Assembly (NCBI RefSeq): GCF_030689305.1
Contig: NZ_JAUYVM010000015.1
Coordinates: 62,001 to 126,000 of the forward strand
Source: Vibrio penaeicida
GTDB lineage: Bacteria > Pseudomonadota > Gammaproteobacteria > Enterobacterales > Vibrionaceae
Direction of reading: 5' to 3'
DNA length: 64,000 nucleotides
Numbering within the stretch: position 1 is the first letter of the stretch; each line of letters begins with the position of its first letter. Below the pieces are notes generated by a model. The model searched no databases, was not told the origin of the DNA, and was given only the letters and a program-made list of their open reading frames with translations. The position numbers and the translations under genes are program-made. This document shows, piece after piece, positions 53,840-63,128 of this stretch.

Positions 53840-54423
53840 ACGCGTTCACATACGGTGTTAGAAGCCGTCCCTACTTCGGTGAAGTTGTCTGTGGAGATGG
53901 CTCAGTTATTTTGGAAAGTGACAAAGGGCTATTCATCGCCATTATTGATTCACTTGGTCACGGGCAGAGCGCGGCAAAATTATCCCGAGAGATGGAGCTA
54001 TCCATCAATAGAGAAAACTCATTTGATTTGCAATGGTTGCTTAAGAAGCTAGATGAAGAGTTTAGAGGAAGTATTGGTGCAGCCGTTACACTGTTTACGC
54101 TTGACCGAAAAAAGAAGAAATTCGAATGCTTAAATGTTGGTAATAACTGCGTAAGGGTAATTTCTCACACATCAACCAGTTTGAATGCGCAGCCCGGCAT
54201 TGTTGGAGAAAGAATACCTTCATTAATACCGACCTCCGACAACTATGAAGTTGGAGATATGTTTGTTCTAACAACCGATGGAATCAAAGAACATTTCAGC
54301 TTAAGCGATTGCCCGACGCTAAAATATGAAACCGCCGAAACCGCCACGGACATTATCATGGAGAGATTTAGTAAAAGACATGATGATGCCACGGTAATTG
54401 TAGTTAGGTGTGATGATGAATGA
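53836..54423 (+). CDS. rsbX: RsbX: PP2C-type phosphatase of the stressosome
   Basis: A 195-residue SpoIIE/PP2C phosphatase; an ATG at 53827 is also possible. The metal-binding motifs are GEVVCGDG, AIIDSLGHGQSA, VLTTDGIKEHF and RHDDATVIVV. RsbX removes phosphate from RsbR and RsbS and resets the stressosome. It overlaps rsbT at its start and the hybrid kinase at its end, so translation is coupled through the cluster. Confidence 0.92.
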   Translation: MNAFTYGVRSRPYFGEVVCGDGSVILESDKGLFIAIIDSLGHGQSAAKLSREMELSINRENSFDLQWLLKKLDEEFRGSIGAAVTLFTLDRKKKKFECLNVGNNCVRVISHTSTSLNAQPGIVGERIPSLIPTSDNYEVGDMFVLTTDGIKEHFSLSDCPTLKYETAETATDIIMERFSKRHDDATVIVVRCDDE

Positions 54424-57400
54424 AATTGGAATACTGACGATAGACGGTAGCGAGCCAAGCTTACTATTGGCGCGTAAGAAGGTACTCAGCGTTTTACGTA
54501 GTAGCGGGTATACGAGTGTCGAAACCGATAAGTGGGGGCTTAAGTTTGCTCAGTTTTTGACTGTCCTAAATAAACAGTATTCACCCATTAGTTTTGCAAT
54601 CCTCGCGGATGAGGATCTTATCAGGTTTGCTAGCCTCCCAATCGAGCAAGAGATCGATACCGTGTTGCTCAACCAATCCCGTGTTTCATTTCGTTATTCC
54701 AATAAAACTCTTGAAGTGGATATTAAGGCAAAAATCCCATTTGACTTATTTGAGCTAGACCTTTTAGAGCGAGAATTAGCTGTTAAGACGGTTGAAGAAT
54801 TAATGATTGACTTGCAAGCCAAAAATTCGGCTTTAGCACGTCACCAAGAAGGGTTAGAGAAGGAAATTGAAAGCCAAACTGTCGACTTGCAAAAGTCCGA
54901 AGAGTTATCTCGAACTATCGTTGATAGTGCTCCTATTGGGGTGATTCTGTTGGACAAAGATTGCAAGATCATCAGTTGGAATAAAAACGCGGAGGAGCTC
55001 TACGGCTACTCTGATGAAGAGGCGGTCAGCCATCCGATAAAAATGTTGTTGCAAATGAAAGGGGAGTCTCGCCTAGAGGGAGTACTTGGACATGCCTTGG
55101 ATTTACAAGTCCAGCAAAGCCTCGCCGGCCAGTTCTTTGAAGTGAGTACAAAAGACAAATTTGATCGCACAATCCCTGCAGAAATCGGTATGACCATCTT
55201 TCAGCTCGGAGACTTATGTCAGGCAACATTGTTTATTCGAGATATATCTGAAAGAAAATTGGCAGAACAAGAGCTCAATGTAGCGATGGCAAAAGCCGAA
55301 GAAGCGGTAGAAGTAAAATCCATGTTCTTAGCGAACATGAGCCACGAAATACGCACACCAATGAACGCCATAATAGGCATGGCGCACCTCGCATTGAAAA
55401 CGGATATGTCACCCAAGCAACGCGACTACGTTTCGAAAATTCACAGCTCCGGTACGTTGCTGCTTGGAATCATTAACGACATTCTCGATTTTTCCAAAAT
55501 TGAAGCGGGTAAGCTGGAAATGGAGAATATCGAGTTTACGCTCGATGACGTATTCAGAAACGTTTCTACAGTAACGGGTCAAAAAGCTTTTGAGAAAAAT
55601 CTTGAACTTCTTTTCCACATTCCTAGAACTATTCCGCAACAACTTATTGGTGACCCACTTCGAATCGGTCAAGTGATCATTAATTTGGTCAATAACTCTG
55701 TGAAATTCACTGATTCAGGAGAAATTACGTTATCTGTCGAACTCCTTGAACAAATTGGTGACCGAATTGAGCTTGAGTTTACTGTCGCAGACACAGGTAT
55801 CGGAATGACACCTGAACAGTCGAGTAGGCTGTTTACTGCGTTTACTCAAGCGGATGGAAGTACTACAAGGAAATACGGTGGTACTGGGCTTGGGCTATCA
55901 ATATGTCGTCGGCTGATCGAGTTAATGGGCGGTAATATCCGCGTAGACAGTGAGCCTGATGTTGGAAGTTCATTTGTCTTTAATGTTTGGTTTGATTTAG
56001 CTGACCAAATTCAAAATTCAAAAGACAAATGGACGTCACTTCGTCCAGACATGCTAGATGAGCTTAAAGTACTTATTGTCGACGACAACCGCCACGCGCT
56101 TGAAATCATGTCTGAAATGCTGGAAACCTTGCCTATTCAGCCGGAAACAGCGAGCAGTGGGCAGGAAGCGTTTGAAATGATTGAAAAACATATCGACCAG
56201 GATAACCCATATTCGTTGGTGTTGATGGATTGGAATATGCCTCAGCTAAACGGCATAGAAGCTGTAACACTCATGCGAGAAAAACTAGAAAGTGAAAAAC
56301 AGCCGAAAGTTGTGATGGTTACCGCATACGACAAAGATGATGTTAAAAAGGCCTCAAACAGCATAGACATCGCCCATTACCTAACCAAGCCTGTTAGCCA
56401 GTCGTCCTTATATGACTGTTTAATTGACTTGTTTTCTAATGAAGATCGGTTCTCGGAACTATCGGAAGCGTCTCGCACAGAAGATAACGACGAATTTAAA
56501 GGGCTGCGAGTACTGTTAACCGAAGACAACGAGATCAATCAGCAGATTGCGTTTGAGCTGATGTCAGGTAAAGGTATGGAGGTCACGATAGCCAATAACG
56601 GTAAAGAAGCACTGGATAACTTATCCGCTAGTGGCGATGGCGAAGTGCCTTTCGATATTATTTTTATGGATTTGCAAATGCCAGTGATGGATGGGTATGA
56701 AGCCAGTAAGCGTATTCGTTCTAACAGCCGATACGCAAATACCCCTTTAGTCGCTATGACAGCTCACGCCATGGTCGAAGAACGCGAACGATGCTTAAAC
56801 CTAGGAATGAATGATCACATATCCAAACCCATAGACCCTGAAACGTTATACCAATTGATTCGTAAGTGGGCAGGAGAGAAGCTTAAGGCGCTGCAAATGG
56901 CGCTACCAAAACCTGATACCGAGCAAGAAGAGGTTGAACAAACAGCTTCAAATAACGAGGAATTGCCTAAAGCAGTCAATGTTGAACGTGAAGAAAAAGA
57001 AAAGCCGGTTAAAAGAGAAAATCGAACACTCTATGACTTGGACGCAATTGATTATAAAAATGCTTTACTTAGAGTCGGTGGAAATGAAACGTTATTTAAA
57101 AAACTCCTTGGGCAGTTGATTAACAAAGAGATCGATTTTCGCAAGCGCATCGACATTATGATCGAGAAGCAAGACAAAGGAGGCGCTTCAATGGCTGCAC
57201 ATACCTTAAAAGGCTCGGGAGCCAACATGGGGTTGATGCGGCTGTCAGATATGGCATCCCGGCTTGAAATATTGATAGATGGTGAGAAGCAAGATGAGAC
57301 GTCGACTCTTCTCGATGAAATAGAAGAATACATACATGTCTTATTTGCAGACATATCTGGAGTGATTGGTCACGCACTTCCGACACAGAAACAAGAAGTG

Positions 57401-57637
57401 AACGGAGATATTCTTGGAAGAGCCCACCAGCTAGACGAGCTACTGCAAAACTTCGATGCGAGCGCGATCGACTTCCTTGAAGAACACCACCAAGATTTTG
57501 AAGCCGTATTAGGCGGCGAAGAATTTGCTCGATGCTGCCAATTGATTCATGACTGTGATTTTGATCAAGCGGCATCCATTTTAAGAAGCTTAGTGAACTT
57601 ATATCCACTGGATATGGGAAAAGTGCAAGGAGCTTAA
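54413..57637 (+). CDS. Stressosome-linked hybrid histidine kinase with two receivers and HPt
   Basis: About 1074 residues (ATG at 54413 or 54416). Order, numbered from the longest frame: N-terminal domain (1-145) whose pattern RKKVLSVLRSSGYTSVETDKW faintly resembles the first helices of RsbT; a coiled coil (133-165); PAS (165-285); HisKA with H312 in SHEIRTPMNA; HATPase (N box INLVNNSVKF, GGTGLGLSI); receiver 1 with D607; receiver 2 with D754; and HPt with H921 (AAHTLKGSGAN). No transmembrane segment, so it is cytosolic and probably receives its signal from the stressosome via RsbT. It is followed after 2 bp by its likely partner regulator. Confidence 0.92.
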   Translation: MMNEIGILTIDGSEPSLLLARKKVLSVLRSSGYTSVETDKWGLKFAQFLTVLNKQYSPISFAILADEDLIRFASLPIEQEIDTVLLNQSRVSFRYSNKTLEVDIKAKIPFDLFELDLLERELAVKTVEELMIDLQAKNSALARHQEGLEKEIESQTVDLQKSEELSRTIVDSAPIGVILLDKDCKIISWNKNAEELYGYSDEEAVSHPIKMLLQMKGESRLEGVLGHALDLQVQQSLAGQFFEVSTKDKFDRTIPAEIGMTIFQLGDLCQATLFIRDISERKLAEQELNVAMAKAEEAVEVKSMFLANMSHEIRTPMNAIIGMAHLALKTDMSPKQRDYVSKIHSSGTLLLGIINDILDFSKIEAGKLEMENIEFTLDDVFRNVSTVTGQKAFEKNLELLFHIPRTIPQQLIGDPLRIGQVIINLVNNSVKFTDSGEITLSVELLEQIGDRIELEFTVADTGIGMTPEQSSRLFTAFTQADGSTTRKYGGTGLGLSICRRLIELMGGNIRVDSEPDVGSSFVFNVWFDLADQIQNSKDKWTSLRPDMLDELKVLIVDDNRHALEIMSEMLETLPIQPETASSGQEAFEMIEKHIDQDNPYSLVLMDWNMPQLNGIEAVTLMREKLESEKQPKVVMVTAYDKDDVKKASNSIDIAHYLTKPVSQSSLYDCLIDLFSNEDRFSELSEASRTEDNDEFKGLRVLLTEDNEINQQIAFELMSGKGMEVTIANNGKEALDNLSASGDGEVPFDIIFMDLQMPVMDGYEASKRIRSNSRYANTPLVAMTAHAMVEERERCLNLGMNDHISKPIDPETLYQLIRKWAGEKLKALQMALPKPDTEQEEVEQTASNNEELPKAVNVEREEKEKPVKRENRTLYDLDAIDYKNALLRVGGNETLFKKLLGQLINKEIDFRKRIDIMIEKQDKGGASMAAHTLKGSGANMGLMRLSDMASRLEILIDGEKQDETSTLLDEIEEYIHVLFADISGVIGHALPTQKQEVNGDILGRAHQLDELLQNFDASAIDFLEEHHQDFEAVLGGEEFARCCQLIHDCDFDQAASILRSLVNLYPLDMGKVQGA

Positions 57638-57639
57638 CA

Positions 57640-58764
57640 GTGTCTCAGCAAGGTGATAAAAAGACCATCTTAATCGTTGACGATACGGCAGAAAACCGAA
57701 CGTTGATTACAGGCTTACTTAAAGATGAATATAGAGTGTTGGCCGCTGTAAGTGGTATGCAAGCGCTAGAACTGTGCGAGCGTTTTAAGCCAGACATGGT
57801 TTTGTTAGACATTATGATGCCTGTTATGGATGGATACGAAGTCTGCTACCAACTTAAGAAAAACCCGAAGACAGATTCAATTCCTGTCATTTTCCTAACC
57901 GCTAAATCACAGATTGAAGACGAACAAAAAGGGTTTGATGTTGGAGCGGTAGACTACATATTGAAACCCATCAGTCCTCCAATACTGTTAGCGCGAGTTC
58001 AAACGCATCTCAAGCTTCAATTTGTTTTAGATAGCTTAAAAGACCACAATGATGAGTTGGAAAGACGAGTAAAAGAGCGAACAGAAGAACTGGAAATGCT
58101 GCAGGATGCGACTATTCTCGCTATGGCTTCATTAGCAGAAACACGGGATAACGATACGGGTAATCACATCCGCCGAACTCAGAAGTATGTAAAAATCCTT
58201 GCCGAAACCATGGCCCAAAATTCCAAGTACACTGAAGAATTGACGCCAGAAACCATCGAAGCCTTTTATAAGTCCGCACCGTTACACGATATCGGTAAAG
58301 TGGGGATTCCGGATAACATCTTACTGAAGCCAGGCAAACTGACTGATGAAGAATTTGAGATCATGAAGGATCATGCAAGGTTAGGGGGGGACACCATCGA
58401 CACCGTTGAAAAAACGCTGGGTGTTACTTGCGCATTCTTAGAGCATGCCAAAGATATCGCATACTACCATCAAGAAAAATGGGACGGTTCGGGCTACCCA
58501 GAACATCTTGTGGGAGAACAAATACCATTGAGCGCAAGGCTCATGGCAGTGGCAGACGTCTATGATGCGCTTATTTCATCGAGAGTTTATAAGCCACCTT
58601 TTCCCCATAGTAAAGCAGTAGAAATCATTGAGTCGTCTGCTGGCAGCCATTTTGATCCAGAGGTAATAGAAGCATTTAAAAAAGTAGAAGACCGCTTCGC
58701 TGATATAGCGTCACAATTCTCCGACGAATTGGCAGACAACCCAGAAAAACAAAACGGTACTTAA
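57640..58764 (+). CDS. Response regulator with HD-GYP c-di-GMP phosphodiesterase domain
   Basis: A 374-residue output protein starting with GTG. The receiver (1-125) has D57 in MVLLDIMMPVMDG. A helical linker (128-155) leads to an HD-GYP domain with HDIGKVGIPD (H216, D217), HARLGG, and WDGSGYP (282-287). It should hydrolyse c-di-GMP. As the last gene of the stressosome operon it suggests that stress or oxygen sensing ends in lowering c-di-GMP. Confidence 0.93.
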   Translation: MSQQGDKKTILIVDDTAENRTLITGLLKDEYRVLAAVSGMQALELCERFKPDMVLLDIMMPVMDGYEVCYQLKKNPKTDSIPVIFLTAKSQIEDEQKGFDVGAVDYILKPISPPILLARVQTHLKLQFVLDSLKDHNDELERRVKERTEELEMLQDATILAMASLAETRDNDTGNHIRRTQKYVKILAETMAQNSKYTEELTPETIEAFYKSAPLHDIGKVGIPDNILLKPGKLTDEEFEIMKDHARLGGDTIDTVEKTLGVTCAFLEHAKDIAYYHQEKWDGSGYPEHLVGEQIPLSARLMAVADVYDALISSRVYKPPFPHSKAVEIIESSAGSHFDPEVIEAFKKVEDRFADIASQFSDELADNPEKQNGT

Positions 58765-58806
58765 ATATCTAGAGAACGCAATTCCACTTTGGCGCGTACG
58801 CCGATT

Positions 58807-59406
58807 TTACTTTGGAGTGTAGGCTTTTATGAGAACAAAGAGTGCATCAACAGCCTGCTCTAACTCTGCATACGCTCTTGCTTTGCCCAAAACCCTCACT
58901 CCCTGAACTTGTGTGAGTAAAAGAGATGCAAGTGCTTCTGTGTCGCAGCTTTCAGCAATTTGACGTTTCATTTGAGCGTTATCCAGCGCACGTTTGAAAT
59001 TACTAAGAAGTAAATCAAAAACACCTTCACCTCGGTTTTTCACCGTATTGTCATTACCGCCATGCTCCATCAGAGCGTTTTGCATAAAGCATCCGCTTTT
59101 TTGATCTTTTTGGATTCGAGCAAAGCGCGTTAAAAATTCTTCTATAGTTACAAGGTCTGCATCGTCTTCAATGAGATTCTTCATTGAAGGAAACGAAATG
59201 TTCTGGAGATAAAAATCAAGAGCTGAGTAATACAGTGCTTGTTTGTCACCATAGGTGTTGTAAAGACTGAAGCGATTGATACCAAGCGTCTCGACTAAAT
59301 CAGCAATCGAGGTGTTTGCATAACCTTTTTGCCAAAAAAGGTTCATAGCATCGATCAATTTCTCTTGTTTATCAAAATTACTCTTTCTAGGCATGGGCAC
59401 TCTCAC
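58807..59406 (-). CDS. TetR-family repressor
   Basis: A 199-residue TetR regulator: N-terminal helix-turn-helix (about 10-55: ALYYSAL after NTSIADLVETLGINRFSLYNTYGDKQ, given here as SIADLVETLGINRFSLYNTY) and a TetR_C-type ligand domain. It is divergent from a glutathione S-transferase gene across a region with palindromes CTAAACGAACGTTTAG and a related half copy, so it most likely represses both. The inducer may be an electrophile handled by the GST. Confidence 0.88.
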   Translation of the reverse strand: MRVPMPRKSNFDKQEKLIDAMNLFWQKGYANTSIADLVETLGINRFSLYNTYGDKQALYYSALDFYLQNISFPSMKNLIEDDADLVTIEEFLTRFARIQKDQKSGCFMQNALMEHGGNDNTVKNRGEGVFDLLLSNFKRALDNAQMKRQIAESCDTEALASLLLTQVQGVRVLGKARAYAELEQAVDALFVLIKAYTPK

Positions 59407-59455
59407 TTTGCGTTCCGTGAGTATAACATCTTTAGAACAGAAAATTAATACTTGA

Positions 59456-59501
59456 CCGATCGTTTAGGTATTATGTATTTTATATCTAAACGAACGTTTA
59501 G
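59456..59501. promoter_or_regulatory. Two TetR-type operators between tetR and gst
   Basis: CTAAACGAACGTTTAG (59486-59501) is a perfect 7+2+7 palindrome 17 bp upstream of the GST start. ACCGATCGTTTAGGT (about 59456-59469) is a related imperfect copy sharing CGTTTAG. Both lie in the divergent promoter region. Confidence 0.75.
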
Positions 59502-59518
59502 TAATTAAAGGTAAAAAA

Positions 59519-60133
59519 ATGAAACTTTATGAAACAGCCATGACACCGAGTAGCCGTCGTGTCTCTATCTTTATGAAAGAATTAGGGATTGATATCGAAA
59601 AACAGCAACTTAATGTCAAAGCTGGCGATAACCTAACATCTGAATATCTGGCGAAATCTTTAAACGGAAAGGTGCCATTATTGGAACTGGATTCTGGCGA
59701 CTCAATTAGTGAAAGTGTTGCTATCTGTCGCTATTTAGATGGCGTTAACGACAATGAGTTTGCACTTTTTGGAAAAGATGCCTTAGAAGAAGCTCAAATC
59801 GAGATGTGGCACCGAGTGGTTGAATTCGAAGGGCTATACGCAGGATTTCAAGCATTCAGAAACCTAACTGGGATTTATAGTGATCGCGAAACGTGCATAG
59901 AAGCATGGGGTGCAGAGTCGAAAAGCCGTGTGGCCAATTTCCTACCAAAGCTTGAGAAACGGCTCAGTGAATCGGAATACATTGCGGGTGACCGCTTTAC
60001 GATCGTAGACATCACAGGGCATATTTTTATTAGCTTTGCAGCAAATGGTTTAGAGCTGGATGTTTTTGATGAATATCCGTCCATTAAGTCATGGTTTGAT
60101 AAGATATCTTCTCGCCCTTCATTTCAGGCGTAA
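59519..60133 (+). CDS. Glutathione S-transferase
   Basis: A 204-residue GST: thioredoxin-like N-terminal domain (1-78) opening with LYETAMTPSSRRV and containing VPLLELDSGDSISESVAICRYL, the glutathione-binding SES pattern, and an alpha-helical C-terminal domain with AGDRFTIVDITGHIF. Substrate unknown. It is under the divergent TetR gene and followed by a terminator. Confidence 0.9.
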   Translation: MKLYETAMTPSSRRVSIFMKELGIDIEKQQLNVKAGDNLTSEYLAKSLNGKVPLLELDSGDSISESVAICRYLDGVNDNEFALFGKDALEEAQIEMWHRVVEFEGLYAGFQAFRNLTGIYSDRETCIEAWGAESKSRVANFLPKLEKRLSESEYIAGDRFTIVDITGHIFISFAANGLELDVFDEYPSIKSWFDKISSRPSFQA

Positions 60134-60167
60134 ATTCAACAACACCAAATAGGTGCAATACAGAAGT

Positions 60168-60196
60168 AACCTCAGCACTCTTGCTGGGGTTTTTTA
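60168..60196 (+). terminator. Terminator after the GST gene
   Basis: A 10-bp stem AACCTCAGCA/TGCTGGGGTT with one G-T pair and a T6 run, about 35 bp after the stop. Confidence 0.85.
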
Positions 60197-60393
60197 TTTG
60201 TAGCGAATTCCTCTTTGATGGTAAGTAGACTCTTAGCCCCTATTTCTGTCGGAACTTATCTGCAAGAACTTCTCTACGGAATCGCATCTGTTAACTTCTT
60301 GCTTGGGTAAGTGTTGCTAAAAGTATAAAATGTCGCGCACTCAAATTTACTTCGATAATTCCCTCGAAAATAAAATGCACGGTAAAGGAGATT

Positions 60394-60963
60394 ATGAGTA
60401 CGCACCTTCGCTATATCCAAGGTTATCCAGAGCCTATTCTTGATCAAGTAGAGCAACTTATTCAGCAAGGAAAGCTTGGTGTATGGTTGAAGCAACGCTA
60501 CCCGAGTAATCATTCCATTACGTCTGACAAAGCGCTTTTTGAATACACAATGGACTTTAAAAATAGGTATCTCAAAAAGTCGTCGCCCTTGAGCAAGGTG
60601 GTTTATGACAAAAAGATCCATATGGTTAACAATGCGCTCGGCCTTCATACCTATGTATCTAAAGTGCACGGCGGCAAAATTAAATCTAAGAATGAAATTC
60701 GAATTGCCAGTCTATTCCGGCAGGCACCAGAACCATTTTTAAGAATGCTGGTGGTGCACGAGTTGGCTCATATAAAAGAGAAAGAGCACAACAAGGCTTT
60801 CTATCAGTTATGTTGCCATATGGAGCCGGAATATCATCAGCTGGAACTAGATGCGCGTTTGTATCTCATCCACCAAGAGCTCAATCAGCAAGGGCTCAAT
60901 CAGCAAGAGCCTACTGCTCAGGAACAACTTCCACAAAAATTTCAAACAAACAAAAAAGGTTAA
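60394..60963 (+). CDS. YgjP-like M48 family metallopeptidase
   Basis: A 189-residue protein with AAAGGAG before the ATG. The zinc motif HELAHIKEKEHNKAFY combines HExxH with the H-N-x-x-F pattern of YgjP/WLM-type peptidases. The last ~25 residues are Gln-rich and contain a small internal duplication (LNQQGLNQQ, from a 16-bp DNA repeat). It is 3 bp before rlmF and co-transcribed. Physiological substrate unknown. Confidence 0.82.
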   Translation: MSTHLRYIQGYPEPILDQVEQLIQQGKLGVWLKQRYPSNHSITSDKALFEYTMDFKNRYLKKSSPLSKVVYDKKIHMVNNALGLHTYVSKVHGGKIKSKNEIRIASLFRQAPEPFLRMLVVHELAHIKEKEHNKAFYQLCCHMEPEYHQLELDARLYLIHQELNQQGLNQQEPTAQEQLPQKFQTNKKG

Positions 60964-60966
60964 TTT

Positions 60967-61971
60967 GTGTCTTCAAAACCAAATAGAACATCAAACACAA
61001 ACAGAACCCTAGAAACAAAAGTTGTAAAGAAGCGCTTTGGTGCATTACACAAACGTAATTCGCACAAAGGTAAATATAACTTCTCTGCGCTTGTTAAAAC
61101 CCTTCCAGAATTGAAACCGTATGTTATCAAAAACATAAAGGGTGAGTTATCCATCGATTTTTCCGATGACAAAGCCGTCATCATGTTAAACAGGGCGCTG
61201 CTTGCTCACCATTACAGTGTCACAAATTGGAGTATACCGGACGGGTTTCTTTGTCCACCGCTTCCTGGAAGAGCGGATTATCTTCATCACATTGCCGATT
61301 TGTTTACTGATAAGACGAAAGGCTATCAAATTAATGGGCTCGATATCGGAACTGGAGCAAATGCTGTTTATCCCATTGTTGCAATAAGCCAATACAACTG
61401 GGTAATGCGCGCGAGCGACATAGATCCGATATCCATCTCTAACGTTAAAAAAATTGCTAAAAATAACGCCATTTTGAAAGGAAAGCTTTCAGTTAAATTA
61501 CAGAAAGATCCTAAGAAATATTTTGAAAACATCATTGATGTTGAAGAGCGTGTCGATTTCACCATGTGTAACCCTCCATTTCACAAATCGCTAGAAGAAG
61601 CGAATAAAGGCAGTGAGAGGAAGCTAAAAAACTTGGCAGAGAATCGTAAAAAGCGCGGTGTTACTAAAAAAGATGTTCACTCTAAGCTTAATTTCGGCGG
61701 TCAAAAAGCCGAGCTATGGTGTCCAGGTGGAGAAGTTTTGTTTGTTAAAAATATGGCTTACGAAAGTAAAAAGTTCGCTCGCCAATGCCTGTGGTTTACG
61801 ACGCTAGTGTCCAAAAAAGAAAACGTAAGACCGTTAAGAAAAACGTTAGAAAAACTCGGCGCTTGTGAAGTGAGAATTATAGAAATGACTCACGGGCAAA
61901 AGATTACTCGTTTTGTTGCTTGGACGTACCATACCGAACAACAACAAGCTCAATGGTTCACCTTAGGGTGA
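60967..61971 (+). CDS. rlmF: 23S rRNA adenine-1618 N6-methyltransferase
   Basis: RlmF, 334 residues, starting with GTG. It has a basic N-terminus, GLDIGTGANAVYPI (SAM motif I) and the catalytic FTMCNPPFHKS (NPPF) of N6-adenine methyltransferases, then family blocks LNFGGQKAELWCPGGE and WFTTLVSKKENV. It methylates A1618 of 23S rRNA. Its 3' end overlaps the convergent AEC transporter by 9 bp. Confidence 0.94.
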   Translation: MSSKPNRTSNTNRTLETKVVKKRFGALHKRNSHKGKYNFSALVKTLPELKPYVIKNIKGELSIDFSDDKAVIMLNRALLAHHYSVTNWSIPDGFLCPPLPGRADYLHHIADLFTDKTKGYQINGLDIGTGANAVYPIVAISQYNWVMRASDIDPISISNVKKIAKNNAILKGKLSVKLQKDPKKYFENIIDVEERVDFTMCNPPFHKSLEEANKGSERKLKNLAENRKKRGVTKKDVHSKLNFGGQKAELWCPGGEVLFVKNMAYESKKFARQCLWFTTLVSKKENVRPLRKTLEKLGACEVRIIEMTHGQKITRFVAWTYHTEQQQAQWFTLG

Positions 61972-62847
61972 ACCAATAGATAGAGCAAACATAAGAAGCA
62001 ACGGGAGAGTAATCAAACTGAAAAAGTTTGCGAACAATACCATCGACGCAACGTTTTTAGGTTCTACATCAAACCGCTCTGCAAACAGGTAGTTCATTAC
62101 GGCAGGTGGAAGCATGCTAAAAAGCACCATCATTTGAAGTTGCATGGTGGGTAATGGCACAAGCCAATAAATCAATAGAAGAGCAATGGCGCCTGTTCCC
62201 AATGATTGAATCGTACAAATTACCCCAGCTCTTAAGCCTGAGAAACGCATAAAGCACATTTGAGAGCCTAGTGATAGTAGCATGACTGGAATAGCAGCCT
62301 GCCCAAGCAAAGTGGTGGCGTTGTGAAAAGGTTGCCAAACCTGAATGTCGGCAAGGTTCACGAACATTGCGAGAGCCGCAGCCAGAAAGACAGGCATCTT
62401 AATAACCTGTTTGAACGGGTTTCCATTACTTAATAACGCTAATCCAACGCTGATGTGTGTGCACGCCGACATAACAAACAGCAAAACCGCGGGCGCTAAA
62501 GCTGTATCTCCAAAAGTGTAAGTGAATAGAGGGATAGCAAGATTACCGCTATTTCTAAACATATGCGGCGGCGCCCAAGCTTTGAAATTCAACCCAGCTA
62601 ATTTGCATATTGGAACCATAAGAATACCGGGAACCAATATCGCAATCAGTGCCGCCCCAATTAAAGGGAATTGTTGCTCATCCAAAGGCATCGCAGAAAG
62701 CGATGAAAAAACGAGTGCGGGTGTAAACACATCCATGTTTATACGGTTAATAGGTTTGAAGTCGGGCTTCTGCCATTTAGCGACGATAAACCCGACTAAA
62801 ACAAGTGCAAATACCGGAAATATTATACTGACGACCTGTTCAAACAT
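61963..62847 (-). CDS. AEC family transporter (auxin efflux carrier-like)
   Basis: A 294-residue membrane protein with about nine to ten hydrophobic helices. It has VGFIVAKWQKPD after the first helix, NLAIPLFTYTFGDTALAPAVLLFV in the middle (conserved N-x-x-x-P-L) and MLPPAVMNYLFAERF near the C-terminus, typical of bacterial AEC (MleP/MdcF-like) carriers of organic acids. Substrate unknown. Its start is about 155 bp downstream of the FNR-type RNA terminator on the same strand. Confidence 0.88.
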   Translation of the reverse strand: MFEQVVSIIFPVFALVLVGFIVAKWQKPDFKPINRINMDVFTPALVFSSLSAMPLDEQQFPLIGAALIAILVPGILMVPICKLAGLNFKAWAPPHMFRNSGNLAIPLFTYTFGDTALAPAVLLFVMSACTHISVGLALLSNGNPFKQVIKMPVFLAAALAMFVNLADIQVWQPFHNATTLLGQAAIPVMLLSLGSQMCFMRFSGLRAGVICTIQSLGTGAIALLLIYWLVPLPTMQLQMMVLFSMLPPAVMNYLFAERFDVEPKNVASMVLFANFFSLITLPLLLMFALSIGSP

Positions 62848-63001
62848 TGCTGTCCTTTTCAGTTTGAAGTGATTTCGAAAAGAATAAGCAAGTTAACACA
62901 GAAGGAGTTAGAACAGTTACTTGGGTATGAGTATTTGGAGTGGATGCTCTTTGACTCTTATTTCCTATCTCGTGAAATTTAGGCTGGATAGAGGATAGAG
63001 G

Positions 63002-63094
63002 AAAAAAGAAAGCTCAGGAGCCCGCATAGACCTGAGCTTAAAAATAAACACCTACAGGTGCTTTAGGAAACCTACACACAACGTGTGGGACTGG
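63002..63094 (-). ncRNA. Candidate FNR-activated small RNA (~90 nt)
   Basis: On the minus strand, the candidate has an FNR-type box at 63129-63142 and an extended -10 (TGGGATAAG, GATAAG at 63102-63107). This puts the start at about 63094, which centres the FNR box at about -41.5 (class II). The RNA would fold into CACAC/GTGTG and CACCT/AGGTG hairpins, then a 9-bp terminator stem AAGCTCAGG/CCTGAGCTT (63010-63039) with tail TCTTTTTT. No open frame of note. It could also be an attenuated leader of the AEC gene downstream. Confidence 0.55.
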
Positions 63095-63128
63095 CAGCTA
63101 CCTTATCCCAATTGGCAGGTGAAGATTC

